Shown: piece after piece, positions 32,256 to 44,140 of the stretch
Layout: the number at the start of each line of letters is the position of its first letter
Numbering within the stretch: the first letter of the stretch is position 1
DNA from: Moniliella sp. 'wahieum'
Lineage: Eukaryota; Basidiomycota; Moniliellomycetes; Moniliellales; Moniliellaceae
NCBI GenBank assembly: GCA_003971905.1
Contig: RSEE01000036.1
Location: forward strand, 434,001 to 498,000
Length of the DNA stretch: 64,000 nt
Direction: 5' to 3'
The notes under the pieces: model-generated
The model's database searches: none
What the model saw: the letters and a program-made list of their open reading frames with translations, nothing else
Told to the model about the DNA's origin: nothing
Program-made: the position numbers and the translations under genes

Positions 32256-34327
32256 TTACAGCATCCGCTCAGTTCCTGACAAGCGTTCTCCCGACGCCCT
32301 CTCCTGCTGGTACACATCCTCGGGGGTCTGAGTGGGTGGAGAGGAGGACCGATAAAACCCAAACGCGACCAAGATCGTACCCACCAGCACCCAGAGAGCG
32401 GTTCGGCTGGAACGCGATTTCGGCGTAAACTCGTCTGTCTCAATGGGGCCCGCATCGGGAAGACGCCTTGGCGTTTGAGATCTTCGAACATGGTGGCCAT
32501 TGGGCTGGAGGGATTGTCAACCTTGCGGAATGTCTCCTTGCCATCAGGGCCAACGACTCGCTCGTACGCACGCGCCTTGCCATTCTCGTATACGTAAGCC
32601 CGCTCAACAGTTGTAAATCCGTCTAAATCAGAAAAGGGCGGGGAGGGGAGAGGGGTGGTTAGTAGAGTGGAGATGGAGCTATGGCATGGTAGGACGTACC
32701 AGACGAAGTTTCCTTGCGGAACGCGGTCGCCCCAGGAGGAGGACCTCTGGAGGAGTTGGGCTTAGATGCGCCATCCGACCTGGCCGACTGACTGGATTCG
32801 GAGCTTGGCCGGGACGAAGAAAAGGATGGAGGAGCTCGGCCCCTTCCTTCATACTCGTTGGCCATATTTTCCAACACCTCCTTTGTTTCGGTCAGGTCTC
32901 GAGGTGTACCAACCTTGAAGATAACCTTGAGATCACCCTTGGCTCGGATAAGGTAGAGCCGACGTGGCCACTAAAATCGAGGATGGGATCCCACGACCGG
33001 GAACAATAACTTCGTCCGAGGCCTGGGTTCCTGCAGGAACACGAACATCGACATCCCATCCAGGACGGGGACCTTAACGGTCCACCCAACACGGCCGTGT
33101 AAAAGGGGAGAGTGGTTTCGTACACTAGTGTGTCCCCCTCCCGACGCCAGGTCTTTGACGGAAGTACCTCAATGTCGACCAGCAGGTCACCCCGTTGCCC
33201 TTCGCCATCGCTCGGCTCATGGCCCCATCCTTCCAACCGCATCGTTATCCCGTCCTCTACCCCGGCCGGGATGGGACCGCCTGGGTCACCTTCTCGCGCA
33301 ACCGGCCCGTTCCATGGCATACGATGCACATATCGTTAGGGCGGACAACGCGACCGACGCCATTGCAGCTGGTGCACACGGTAGCCACACGGGTCCGGCG
33401 ATGGATGGCCCAAAAGGTGGTACCAGTGCCACTGCAATCCGGACAGACGAGCGAGTCGCGACCGGGACGGACACCAGATCCGTAACACTCCCAACAAGAT
33501 ACCGAGATGGACAGCGGTGCATCTTTGGTGGTACCCAGCGCCGCCTCTTCAAAGGTCAAGGTCACTTTGGTATGGATGCTTTCGCCAGGAGCGGAGGCTT
33601 TACGAAAGGGAGTGGCGCGAGGCCCCATTGCTCCATACATCTCCTCGAACAATGCGTCCGAATCAAAGCTGCTTCCCAATGGATCCACATACCCTTGGCA
33701 GCGCCGGGTGGGCCCTTGGGCCCGCCAAAGGACGAAGCCTGCGTCACTGTATCCGACGCAGAGGGGCGGTGCCGTCCAGCGTGCCAAAACGGTCGTAGGC
33801 AGCACGTTTTCGTGTGTCCGACAGAACCTAGGAGCAGTGACATCAAGTTAGTTTACTACTAGAGCAACAAAAACAAAGATAGGCCAACGTACATCGTATG
33901 CCTTTTGGATTTGAATAAAGCGCTCCTTGGCCGATTCGTCCGGGTTGGTATCGGGATGGTACTTCTTTGCCAGACTATAGTAGGCCATCTTGATGTTGCT
34001 GGCGGAAGCAGTGGGATCGACGCCGAGCAAGTCGTACAGCTCCAGATGCACCCAACCAGAACCGGGCGGGCGGCGTGGGGGCTCAGAAGCCCACAGATGG
34101 GCAGAGGAAGAGAAAGGCCGGGTGGATGGGACACCAAAGTGCTTCAAAGTTCTGCCAACTGCGCCAACTTGGCAAAAGGAACGTGCATCACCAGCCCTGG
34201 CCATCGGCCGAGACGCGTATGCTGCCGCCCAGGGAACCCCCCAGCGCACGCCCACAGCTGAGCGCGCTGCTGTGCTGGAGCCGGCCAGGAGACGGTGTGC
34301 AGAAGCCGGAAGTGGTGAGGGAAACAT
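32256..34327 (-). CDS. MDJ1: Mitochondrial type I DnaJ (Mdj1-like)
   Basis: A full type I J-protein that stimulates matrix Hsp70. The start at 34327 ([20 protein letters not shown]) gives an Arg/Ser/Ala-rich mitochondrial presequence. The J domain [20 protein letters not shown] has AKKYHPDTN (HPD), interrupted by a phase-0 intron at 33828-33892 before [15 protein letters not shown]. The zinc domain has four CxxCxGxG-like repeats: [32 protein letters not shown]. The C-terminal substrate domains follow ([20 protein letters not shown]) with a frameshift near 33080. After an intron (32623-32699) comes an extension with [15 protein letters not shown], a likely membrane helix, ending GTERML-stop at 32256. 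A terminal membrane helix is unusual for Mdj1. Confidence 0.88.
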
Positions 34328-34849
34328 GGCACCAATCTGGGCCTGAAGCAGACAGCAGGCAGTGCGGGGGCGGGGGAGGAACGGGGTGGCGGCCCAGTGG
34401 GCAAACGAGAGATGGTTGGGGAAGGACCGTGGCTGCCGCCACAACGGCGAGGAAGTACGCACTTTGGATTGGCAATCAATATTCACTGGCCAACAAACTG
34501 GGTCGCCGTGGCCGGCGGAAACCGGAGGAGCTCAACACCACTGGCCCAGTGCCTTTCTTCGCACCGGCGGAACTAGCCGCCATTTTATAACTTTCACCGC
34601 CCGCATCGTGGAAACCCCCCAGTGTGGCGCACCTTCGGGACCGTTCCCAACGGCTACTTGGAAGCAAGTTCTCGTTACTGCTGGATACTTGTCGATGCTC
34701 CCGTCCTGGCACCCTCTCTACCTACCCCATTCGTACCAAGCTACTGACGAAAACGCAGGTATCACAAGAGCATCATGTAAATTATGCGGACACAGCAAAT
34801 GTAAGGTGCGTGGGAGACGAAGCGAGGGCAACTCAACACGGATTGAAGC
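34328..34849. other. Intergenic region between tail of lipase gene and MDJ1 promoter
   Basis: Both neighbours are on the minus strand. No conserved coding signal was seen. Confidence 0.4.
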
Positions 34850-37070
34850 TCAATAGCCACGTTCCCACAAGTGACGGCAGATGGCCGCCCAAAATCGTTC
34901 CAAACGCTCCTCTTCGCTCAGTGTAGACAACGGGACATCCGGGTGATGTCCGCCGGGCTCATCAAAGGGCGATAACGGGAGCGACTTCTCGGGTACGGTG
35001 GGAGACGCAGAAGGTGCCCCCGTCCCCCATGTCGGAGCGGAAGAAAGGACGGTGTGCACCGCAGCCGATGTCTGTTCGTCTTTCCCCCCTGCCTCAGTAG
35101 GAGCAGGGTGCAAGGGTGCAAATGCAGAGTGGGCCCGTCCAGGTGCAGGTGCTGCAGTGTCGGGTAGACGGTCTGAGATCCAGTTGGCGACCTGGGCGGC
35201 AGCGGGGGCGGGGGATGTTGGCTGTAGTGATGCGGATGGAGGAGTGCGAGTCTAGGCGCTGGGAGGAGAGGGATGATGTAGACGCTTCCGAAGATGGAGG
35301 GGAAGGTAAAGGAGAGAAGAAAGCCGACTGGGTTGCTGGTCTAGTCCGAGATTGCTCTTGGGGGTGCTTGAATCTGAAGGGGAAGAGCGTCGTAAGGCGC
35401 GCAAGATGCGATTGATACCCAACCATCCTTGGTCGGCGCCAGTGTCAGGTTTATCTGACTTTGGACGAGCATGTGGGGCTTCGGCATTTGTTTCAGCCTT
35501 TGTCTTGGCCTTGGAAGAGGTGGGGAGCGGGCGTCCTGTGATAGGGTCTTTCTTCGGAGCACGGAAACGGGGGGCCCCTCCCCCTCGCAGGTCCCAATGA
35601 TCCGCCTGCTCCACCACGCCCAGAAAATGACCCCAGATGGCCGAATGAACAGCAACAATGCCATCGTTTCCGCGCTCGGCCTGCTCGGCCTGAGCCGAGC
35701 CGTCGCGAACACTTGCTGCCGTCCCACTTGCAGCGGATGCATCGAGCACCAGCTTGGGTAGCCAAAGCGGGTGCCACATGGGCAACCGATCAATCCGTGC
35801 CGCCACACTAAAGTAGCTTACTCCGCGTACATTGGGCACCGTAGGGTTGAAGAGGAGTGTCATGTAGCGAGTTGACAACATTGCGTACGCTGGCTGGTCC
35901 AGTAACCCCAGCATCCATTCGCTAAATCCGCCACCAACCGAGTCGAGGGCGCGGGTAAATAAGGAAGTGTCCCAACCGCTCGTAGCTCGAGGCGACTCGC
36001 GTGGCGAACTGCTCTTGTCCTTCGGATTATCATTATTGTCTGCCGGAGGAGGAGACGTAGGTCGATGTCGGGGAAGTAGTGTTGAGCTTGGCATCTGCTC
36101 GAGAAGCCAAATTGCCTTCTGCTGGCTCCCTCCTGACAAAAAGAGGCGATTTGAGTGAATAAGGTAGGCTGGGTATTGGATCTTCCAGCGCGGGCACTGA
36201 AGAGTCGGGATCATGGTGGGGATGGCGGTGCCGCGAACGAGTGTGGGCGGGTGGAATGATGCCTTGTCTTCGTGCCGTAGCAATCTCAGACTCAACCAAG
36301 TCGCGGCCGATGCCAATATTGGCATTGCACCAGTCCATAAAAGGGGAGCCGCGATGGGGAGTGCTGATCGTCGTCAGGGTTAAGGGGGTGTACTGGTCTG
36401 GGGTAGGACGAATTCGAGTAATGAGATAGCGAGCATCCAGACCGCCCATGGAATGGCCACAAAGTGCACTTTTCGTCCGCGGATCCCAGCTTGCGGAGAG
36501 CAGAGGTATGCATGCAATGCCTCGGCTCGCTCCTGGATCGAGCCCATGGGGGGCACGCCTTTCATTATAACCTCAACGCCGAGGCGCTCGCGCAGCACAT
36601 CCATAATGCCAGCCCAGTAGTGCATCTCGACACCCAAGATGGCACGCACATCGTACCCGTACAAGCCGTGGCAGAGAACGATGGGGTCCCGCGGCAAGCG
36701 AGGCGGGGTGAGCAGGTCGGGGAGGGCCATGAGCTCGGTGATGGAGCGGATGCGGCTCACCCGCGGGACTGGTGGCTCGGGCGGGGGGGGGGGAGTTTGG
36801 GCCAGCTGTCGACGGCCGCATGGGAAGCAGTCCAGAGCGACCGGGGCCGTGTGGGAGATGGGGAGCGGGGGGCGCGGGAGCGGGAGCGGGGGCGGGAGGC
36901 ACGAGGAGGAGGGTGCCATAGTAGCCGCACACAGCACGGGCAGCCCGTCCTGCACGCATGAACGGGCGGCCCAGGTGGGGCGGCATGCCGGGCAGCGGCA
37001 GAGGAGAAGTGGGTGTGGTGGTGGCGGCAGTGGCGGGGCGAGGCGGCGTGCTGCCCAGCACGGCAAGCAT
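34850..37070 (-). CDS. Triacylglycerol lipase-like alpha/beta hydrolase (Tgl2 type)
   Basis: The lipase core begins DPIVLCHGLYGYDVRAILGV with the oxyanion HG, continues HYWAGIMDVLRERLGVEV, and has the nucleophile elbow GHSMGGLDARYLITR around 36420-36465, read after a one-base shift. LTTISTPHRGSPFMDW follows. This pattern is that of the mitochondrial/lipid-body lipases related to Tgl2. The C-terminal half (PAYAMLSTRYMTLLFNPTVP, VSYFSVAARIDRLPMWHPLW, AVHSAIWGHFLGVVEQADHW, giving the likely catalytic His) is followed by long low-complexity stretches and ends RHLWERGY-stop at 34850. The start at 37070 (MLAVLGSTPPRPATAAT) is provisional; its Arg/Ala-rich leader could be a targeting sequence. Frameshifts occur near 36850, 36455 and 35250. 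Confidence 0.8.
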
Positions 37071-37630
37071 TGCCTGAGAACGGGCTGGTTGAGTTGGGGA
37101 GCCTGTTTCATGCACACAGTGCTCACCCATGGCGTGCGGGTGATGCATGATGCATGATGTGTGCTGGGTGCTGGGTGCTACGTTCAGCCACCTGCGGCTG
37201 GGGCAGACGGGTGACATCACACGTGGCAGCACAGGGGAGGGCTGCGATCCAGCAGCCATGCCACCGTCCTCCGCCATCGGCCGTGTGAGAGTGGGCAGAC
37301 TGGGGGCACCCCCACCCTCCGCCCCCACCATCCGTGCGAGAGCGAGTTGTGCCCACGGGGCGCATCGTCATCGGCCAGCGCCAGCTGCATGCATTCGTTG
37401 CTCAGTCTGAGCACTCAGTATGTGGATCTGGACTGATTAATGATTGATGATTGCATTCAGGCCGAATGGAAGCGTCCGATCGTCTGATCGCCCCCGGATC
37501 GGCTGGGGGGCTTGGGCGTGCTGAGGTAAGCAGCCTCTTTTTTTTCGTGCGTGCCCCTTCGAGGAGCGCGCAGGCCGCGTGCGCAATGCCGTCCAGGATG
37601 CTTGCCAGCACCATCCGCGCACGCACCGCC
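37071..37630. promoter_or_regulatory. Divergent promoter between lipase and THG1
   Basis: This holds an ATGCATGATGCATGATG-type run at about 37140-37160 and the 12-mer GATTAATGATTG at 37435-37446, shared with the SET1 promoter. An alternative upstream ATG (37586, MPSRMLASTIRARTA) would add a basic leader to Thg1. Confidence 0.4.
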
Positions 37631-38598
37631 ATGGCAGGCACGCGCTGGGCCTATGTGCGTGCGTTTGAGCAGCCCGACCCTGTCCTTCCGCACGCCTACA
37701 TGGTCGTTCGCCTCGACGGCAACGGCTTCCACCGCTTTGCCAAGCGCCACCACTTTGCCAAGCCCAATGACCCGCGCGCCCTCGAGCTGATGAACGCCGC
37801 GGCGGGGCGGGTGATGACGGCCCTGCGCGGCGATGCGCTGCTCGCGTATGGCGAGAGCGACGAGTACTCCTTCCTCCTCGACAAGCACTCCCAGCTCTAC
37901 TCACGTCGCCAAGCCAAGATCACGACCCACATTGTATCCATGTTTACCGCGGCCTATGTCCACCTCTGGCCTCGTTTCTTTTCCCACCCGCTCGACAGCC
38001 TTGACGCGCTGCCTTCCTTTGACGGACGGCTGGTCGTCTATCCCACTGCGCGCGAGGTGCGGGACTACTTTGCCTGGCGCCAGGCCGATACACATATCAA
38101 CAACTTGTACAACACTACGTTTTGGTCCTTGATCCAGCACGATGGCCTGTCGGAGCCCGAGGCGCACAAGGCACTGGAAAAATCCGTTAGTGCCAACAAG
38201 CACGATATGCTTTTTCAACGTGGCATCAATTACAATACTGAGCCAGCAATGTTCCGCAAAGGATCCATCCTGTTTTGGTATACCCCGCCGCCGCCCACCC
38301 TCACCCCGACCGACGCGGCTCCGGCACCAGGGTCCACCCCTGTTGCCCCGGTGCAAGGACGGAAGAAATTGACCAAGGCCGAAAAGAAGGCGTTGGAACC
38401 TCGGAGGGCAAAAGAGTTGCGCACGATGCACGTCGATCTGATTGGGGAAGAATTTTGGTCTGCCCCCCCCACGGCTATTTCCCGCTCCCGCTCCCGCTGA
38501 CAGAGACAGCACCTGTCGGTGCTGAGGGTGCTGCGGAGCCGTGGTTGGATGCGAGGCGAGTGGACCCGTTGGTAACGGCCTATGATATTTTCGAGTAA
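37631..38598 (+). CDS. THG1: tRNA(His) guanylyltransferase
   Basis: Thg1 adds G-1 to tRNA-His in a reverse 3'-5' polymerase reaction. The chain starts MAGTRWAYVRAFEQPDPVLP; the metal-binding motif VVRLDGNGFHRFAKRHHF carries the first Asp, and YGESDEYSFLL the second carboxylates. KITTHIVSMFTAAYVHLW, FDGRLVVYPTAREVRDYF, INNLYNTTFWSLI and LFQRGINYNTEPAMFRKGS follow, in family order. The frame is open to a C8 run at 38463-38470, where a one-base change replaces an implausible RSRSR end by a tail finishing VDPLVTAYDIFE-stop at 38598. The start at 37631 matches the family; the earlier ATG at 37586 is possible. Confidence 0.95.
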
Positions 38599-38871
38599 AC
38601 AAGTGCGATATGAGAGCAGTAGATAGGTAAAAAAGAGTGAAGGCTTGAAGTGCCAATAGAGCCCAATCGGACGCGCTGTGCCCGCGCGGGTATCAGACGT
38701 ACACAGTGGAGGGCCCTCCCCACACAAGGACACTTGAGCGAAGCAACAACGAGCTCCCCGCATCGGTCGTAACAGAGATCTGTGGTTAAAACCACACCCC
38801 TCCCACCACGAGGCGCAGTAACAAGAGACCAGAGATGGACAAGGAGAGAAGGAAGGAGAAGTGGTATTTCC

Positions 38872-40400
38872 CTAGGAGAGCATTACCGACACCCTCTGTG
38901 TTCCCGCCGAGGTGCCATGGGTGAGTGCCCAGGCAGTCCAGTGGACAGGACAGAGACGCTGGCCCTGCACTTGGTAGAATGTATCCATGGCCTGCCCAAA
39001 CGAGACGGCATCAGTAATCATGAATCAGTACCAGCAGTAGTCATGCGTGGTCAGGGGTGGGGAGCCAAAGGAGCACATACTGCCTTGCATCCGGGGGACT
39101 GACAAGTAAAACAGGTCGGATGGAAGAGAGAACCATCAACAACGGAGCGAGCCGGGCCCTCGATTCCCTCCCCACATTCACCACACACCGTGCCTGCCAG
39201 ACGGTGGTAGTGCTGCACACAGACAAGCTGGCCACGAAAGACACAGTGCGGTGCATTGACCAGCCTCACGCCACAACCAGGCGAGGAACAGGCAAAGCAC
39301 ATACGGTGCCAGATACCTGGCAATCCTGGATCTTTGCTTCGCACCCCGCGTTCCAACGCCTCCCCACATCCTTTGCACCGCGTGCACTGCGAACACTTAC
39401 CGTGCCGGTCCAGCCCGGTCCGGCAAACTGCACAGGTACGCCCCATGGGCGCAGTCTGTGCCCGCGCCAACTCCCCGCGCGGCTTGTCCAAATGAAGCGT
39501 TGGCTCTGTCCCACGACGCTGGGGCTGGGGCCATGTGTCGGAACCAAAGCGAATTTCACGGTTGTCCTCTTGATCTTTCGGAGACAAAGCCAGTCGAGCT
39601 GCTCGACGTTGCTCCTCGATCCGCGCCCGACGAGATGCAGCAACTGCATCCTGCCCCGACAAGGGGGGAGTGGGAGTGGCGTGTGACCGTGGGCTAGGAG
39701 ACCGATGCTGAACTGGCCTCGGCCAAGGATGGGGCGAAGGGTGCAAAGTGTGGGGGGTGGGCAGGGTAGAGCATGAATGTGGGTATTGAGCCGGTGTTGG
39801 CGTTGGCGTTGACGTTGGCGTTGGCGTTGGCTTCGGAGACGGTCTCGGGTTCTGGGTCGGTCTCGACACGCAAGGTAGTCGACCAACACGTCCCAGATTG
39901 TCTAACGGGGATTCGGTAAACCGCCAGTCATCCGCGTCCCCCTGAGAGGTGCTGCAACGGTGTGCCTCGAGCTGATCCAGGGTGACCAGCTCACCACAAT
40001 CGGCACATTTAGCCCGATGTTCCGGAGCGTGGGAGGGCGTAGTAAGGGCTGTCTGGGCCCGCATGCGCGAGTGAGGTGGCGGCGGGTGGGGCACTGATGA
40101 AGCAGAAATGTACGGAGCGGCGGGGGTAGGTTGGGACGCAGTAGAGGCATTGTAATGCAGACGGAGGAGATGCTGCTGATGCGCAAACTTGCGAGCGCCA
40201 AAACCAGCCATGTTGACGTCTTGGTGTGACAGCGCCTTAAACTCCACATGTGGCGGAGGCGGAGCAAAAAAGGACGGTTCTTGAGGCACGGCAGAAGGGA
40301 GCAAGCTGCCAATGCGTAGGGGGCGTGTGCGGGCACCGTGGGCCGATGCATAGGCAACGTCGGCAGGTGTGGGGGCGGGAGGGAGGCGGAGGTCGTGCAT
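38872..40400 (-). CDS. LIM-domain protein with N-terminal zinc finger
   Basis: From the ATG at 40400 (MHDLRLPPAPTPADVAYASA) the protein has a Pro-rich leader, MAGFGARKFAHQQHL, a C2HC-type finger CADCGELVTLDQLEAHRC, and a Pro/Thr hexanucleotide-repeat linker. Two LIM domains follow: one with CKGCGEALERG, HRMCFACSSPGC and VCVQHYHRLAGTVC, the second with CGECGEGIEGPA, FHPTCFTCQSPGC and, after an intron (38992-39080), QVQGQRLCPVHW. Stop TAG at 38872-38874. LIM domains are protein-docking modules of actin or polarity complexes (paxillin/Pxl1-like). No GAP or kinase domain is present, so the partner is unknown. The main frame is intact for about 1.3 kb. Confidence 0.82.
39791..39836. repeat. GTTGGC-type hexanucleotide repeat
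   Basis: About seven imperfect GTTGGC units on the plus strand. In the LIM gene they encode an alternating Pro-Thr linker. Confidence 0.85.
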
Positions 40401-41007
40401 GGGGTGATGGGCAGGGATGGCGCAGAAGGAAAACGAAGGCACGTGGTGGAGGTCGAGTGGGAAAGGCAGGGAGCGACAGAGGCAGATGGATGGCCCCGCG
40501 ACGAACGGCGTGAGGCACCAATGGAAGAGGGGTGGTACACAATCCCTGTTGGGGGTGGGCGACACTGCACTCGTGCTGCTGTCTGGGCGCCACACGCGGC
40601 AAAAACGAGAAGCGGGGCAAAGCGCTGTTTGCGCCGCTTGGGCGTGCGGGACAGGTGGCAGCGTTGGGTGGGTGCCAGTGCGGCCGGACCAGAGCTCCAT
40701 ACGCCTCCGGGACGAGCAGCAACCTCAGCCACTCTGGCCTCTTACATCGTATTGGCCGTAGGCCCCAGGATGCAAAACGACGCCTCGCCGACACTCGCAC
40801 CCACGTCGATGCAAACATGTCACCACCGGCGGCTTTGGAGATGGCTAATAGAAGACGGGGCTGCCATTGAGATCTGTGATGCACTGGTGCCGCTGCGCTT
40901 CCAGTTGCCCTGTCTGCATTGCTATCACTGATGTTCCGTTTCTGTCGCTCGTGTGGACACGATGGATACAAACGAGGTATACGTGGGCTTCAAGCAAAAA
41001 CAGAAGT

Positions 41008-41012
41008 AAAAA
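41008..41012 (-). terminator. Pol III terminator of tRNA-Val(UAC)
   Basis: An A5 run on the plus strand, i.e. T5 just downstream of the minus-strand tRNA. Confidence 0.75.
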
Positions 41013-41014
41013 TT

Positions 41015-41093
41015 TGGCGCGACGCGGGTTCGAACCGCGGACCTTCTCCGTTCACATGTAAAGGAGACGTGATAACCACTACACCATAGCACC
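41015..41093 (-). tRNA. tRNA-Val (UAC) with ~5-nt loop insertion
   Basis: Read on the minus strand, it starts GGTGCTATGGTGTAGTGG and has a perfect T arm (CGCGG-TTCGAAC-CCGCG). The anticodon stem TCTCC/GGAGA encloses a 12-nt loop instead of 7; TAC at 41058-41060 takes the anticodon position (TT-TAC-A), so a very short intron of about 5 nt follows. The acceptor stem GGTGCTA/TCGCGCC has one T-C mismatch. The D-arm sequence is that of eukaryotic tRNA-Val. Confidence 0.75.
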
Positions 41094-41239
41094 TTGATGT
41101 GAAGTTCATAACCGAAAATGTCACCATTGGATGCATGCGCGCCTTTAGCACGATGTTCTCTGCCGGCCTGAGCCTCCGAAGTGTTATAAAAGTGCTACCA
41201 CCTGCCGAGCCAACAGGTTGCCTTGGATGCGTGCATTCT

Positions 41240-43641
41240 CTACGTCTCCTCCCGCACCAACGCCAGCTCCACAGACACCCCCCACATACACAGCAGATCG
41301 ATCCACCGTCGCTGGTTCTCCCGCAATTGATCCCCGGGGCCCTTGACTTCCACCAGCTTGATGCGCGGTCGAGCCACGCCGTCCTGGGCAGGATGCTGCC
41401 AGACAAGCAGGTCTGGCAGACCGGAACTGCTGATGCTCCAATCCTCGGCAAACGCGCGGCACAAGTGGGCCAGCGCCTCGCCCCCCAAGGCCTCGGCCAC
41501 TTGACCACGTCATCGTGGGAATAGGTGTCCCACTGGCACCCCACCACCGCAGCACTTCGGGGTCGTTCGCGTTCGTCGGTTGTGCTTACCAGTTCGGGCC
41601 CCCGCAGCTCGACCTGCTCCAGCACTGCAGCCAGCATCTCGGACCGCGAACGGGCAAAGTCGGGCGTACGCAAGTCCAATGGCGCGGCCTGGAACGGCAT
41701 CTGTAGCACCCCTGCTACCGGCGCAAACAGTAGATCCCAGAGTAATAGACTTACCACCATCTGGATCAGCCCGCCTTCACAGTGGTAGCCACGATAGCCT
41801 CGGCGAACATAGTGCTGCAGCACCAGTTCCTCCACCCGACATGCCTTTCCATCCAATCCGCGCCAGACTGTGCCCATGGAAAGACGGGTTTGGGTGTGGT
41901 ACGTTTCCGGTTGCTGGTCGGTGAGGGTGCGCTCGAGCCGGACGCGTTTTTGGGGTGGCGGCCGGTCTTCTGGGGTAGAAACAGGTTGGCTCGCGGCCGG
42001 GTCCCAGACCCCACGACTGGTAGGCGCAGCCATGCGGTCCAGTCGAACAGCAGTAAAGTGGACAGGCGTAGCTTCGCGCACCACCAGGTAGGAAAAATCG
42101 TGCTTGTCCCCAAAGGGGATGCGGAGCAGGCTTTCTAACCGTGTCACCCTGCGTTGAAGGGCGGGGAGAACGAGGGGGTGGGTACGCGGGTCCTCGATTG
42201 TCTCGACGCACAGTCGCAGCGCTTTTTCCCGACAAACCTGAATCGCTTTGGACGAGCGAGCGGGATAGGGGCAGGAGGAAAGTGGGTGGGAGCATATTGC
42301 ATCCAGATCAGCGCCAAACGTTCCGCCCATTCCCCGCGTTTGGTCTGTCGAAAATGACGCTGAGAGAGGAGTGCCTGCCACACTTGCGCTTCTTGCTCGT
42401 ACCGCTTCAAGCGGCCGAGACACGCAGCCGCTTTGTACAGCACCCGCGTCTGGACATGAGCCGGGATAAAGCGGGTGTACCATCCCGGCACGGTGGGAAG
42501 TCCCTCGACTGCCTCTACTGTGGCTTTCCAGGTAGGAAGCAAAGCCAACCCCATCTCGGCGCCGCGTTCCCATTCACCCACTTCGAACCGGTAGCTAATC
42601 TCGCGCTCCATCTCCGATGCATGGTGGTAGGCCACCACTTCTTCCCGCGAAGTCCACAGTGGGGTCCGCTCCACAGTATACCCCACAAACTTGGTTCGTC
42701 CACTTCGAGCCAAGATGGCAGTTGTCAGGGCATCTTCGCCTCTCCCGCTCAAGTTAGGACGCGACCACGGCCCCGCGCTGAGAGGTTCGGGCAATTCACG
42801 ATAAAATAGGAGGGCCACCCGGTCAACCAGCTCCCGTACCGAGTCGGGTACCTTGACACTTGGGCCCACTAGCGCGCTCGACTCGCGGGCGCAGATGGCT
42901 GCGAGCCAGAGACGGGGTTGGGCAAGTTGGGGCTGAGGAAGCCAGAGCAGAGAATGTGCTGGTGGGAGATAGGTGTGAAGGTACAGGAGATGCAGTGGGA
43001 GATGCAGTAGGAGATGCCAATTTGGGAGAGGGAGTTGGTGGAGCAACTCGCGGGTTGAAATGGAAAAGTGTGAGCTGACGAGCCTTGGGCTGAGCTTCCT
43101 TGGGTTGGGGGTTGGGGCGTGTGGGGGGTTGGAGCGTGGACGAGCCTTGGCGGGATCGTTCTTTTCGACAAGGGCTTGAATTATGGCCGCCTTGGAAAGA
43201 GAGTTGCTGTTGGGCACCAAGGTGCGCAGGTCATTGAGCGATAGTCGGTTGAGCAACTCGGGCCAATCGAGAGCCGAGCGGGCTGAATGGAAATAAGATT
43301 AGCGAGTGCAAGCAGGCAGCTGCAGCTTGTGGGTCGAGAACATCCTTGTAGGATAATAAGCCGGAAGAAAGCCATCGGTCTTGCGCTGGAGTAGATGAGC
43401 CAGCAGGGCACGAGCAGGACGTGGTACCGCGAGAATGGCTTGCAGTAACTCTATCTCGGATGGAAGAAAGATAAGCCTCATCAGCCAGCACGGTGGAGAC
43501 GATGTCAGACAAGATGGATGAGTAAAAGTTGCCCGAACTGTGGGGGCTGTTGGTGCCGGGGTCGGGAGCGAGGGTGGGCCCAAAGTCGACGCTCTGCTCC
43601 GCCCGTGCTTCCGGCAGCGTTTCGAGTGGGGCGGGAGGCAT
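41240..43641 (-). CDS. FAN1: FAN1-type structure-specific nuclease
   Basis: FAN1 unhooks interstrand crosslinks. From the ATG at 43641 (MPPAPLETLPEARAEQSVDF) the N-terminal helical part reads FYSSILSDIVSTVLADEAYL and ILAVPRPARALLAHLLQRK. A SAP-like segment follows (LLNRLSLNDLRTLVPNSNSL), then the TPR-like middle (YEQEAQVWQALLSQRHFRQT; ERLALIWMQY). The VRR-NUC nuclease has VEELVLQHY, YHCEGGLIQMVVSLLLWD, and after a shift near 41500 SGLPDLLVW and KLVEVKGPGDQLRENQRRWI, supplying the PD...EVK catalytic residues. The stop is at 41240. An intron ends at about 43282. It shares a 500-bp promoter with the CBS-PB1 gene, which contains GGTCACGTG near 43855. Confidence 0.88.
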
Positions 43642-44140
43642 GTGAGCAGCAGAAACGCCGGCTGGATGGAACTGGTCGCTGTAGCTCCACCGCTCTCCCG
43701 CGTGGTGGGGTTGGGCTGGCGTGCAGGGGGGGGGGGGCAAGGCCAAGCTGACGCTGGCGACGCGCAATGCTAATGATGGCCGTCGAGGCAGGGCCCAGGA
43801 TCGGGACCGGGACGAGGCCGAGGGCGTGCCGGGAGCAGGGGGCCCCGCCGGGTGCACGTGACCCGACTTGAAATGTTGCGGGCTTGTCGCAGAGCGGGTG
43901 GGGGCCCGCCGGGCGGCGCGGACACTGCCCCTGCGGCGGGCCTCGACAACCGGCCCACTTTCTGCTGGCCGACACCATGGCGCCGTCCAGGGCCAAGACG
44001 TGGTCCGTTGCTCAGGCATCGACTCATACTCATCCCCCCTGGCTAGTGGCTCCGGCCGCCGCCGAGAGGCCTCCGAGCAAGGGGGTTCTCTCGTCTCAGA
44101 TGACATGGCACGCCCGCTCTTTCTTCCCCTCCACCACCCC
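43642..44140. promoter_or_regulatory. Divergent promoter between FAN1 and CBS-PB1 genes
   Basis: About 500 bp with an E-box GTGCACGTGACC around 43853-43864 (TCACGTG on the minus strand). Cbf1/USF-type bHLH factors bind this core; the link is inference. No separate gene was recognised. Confidence 0.4.
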
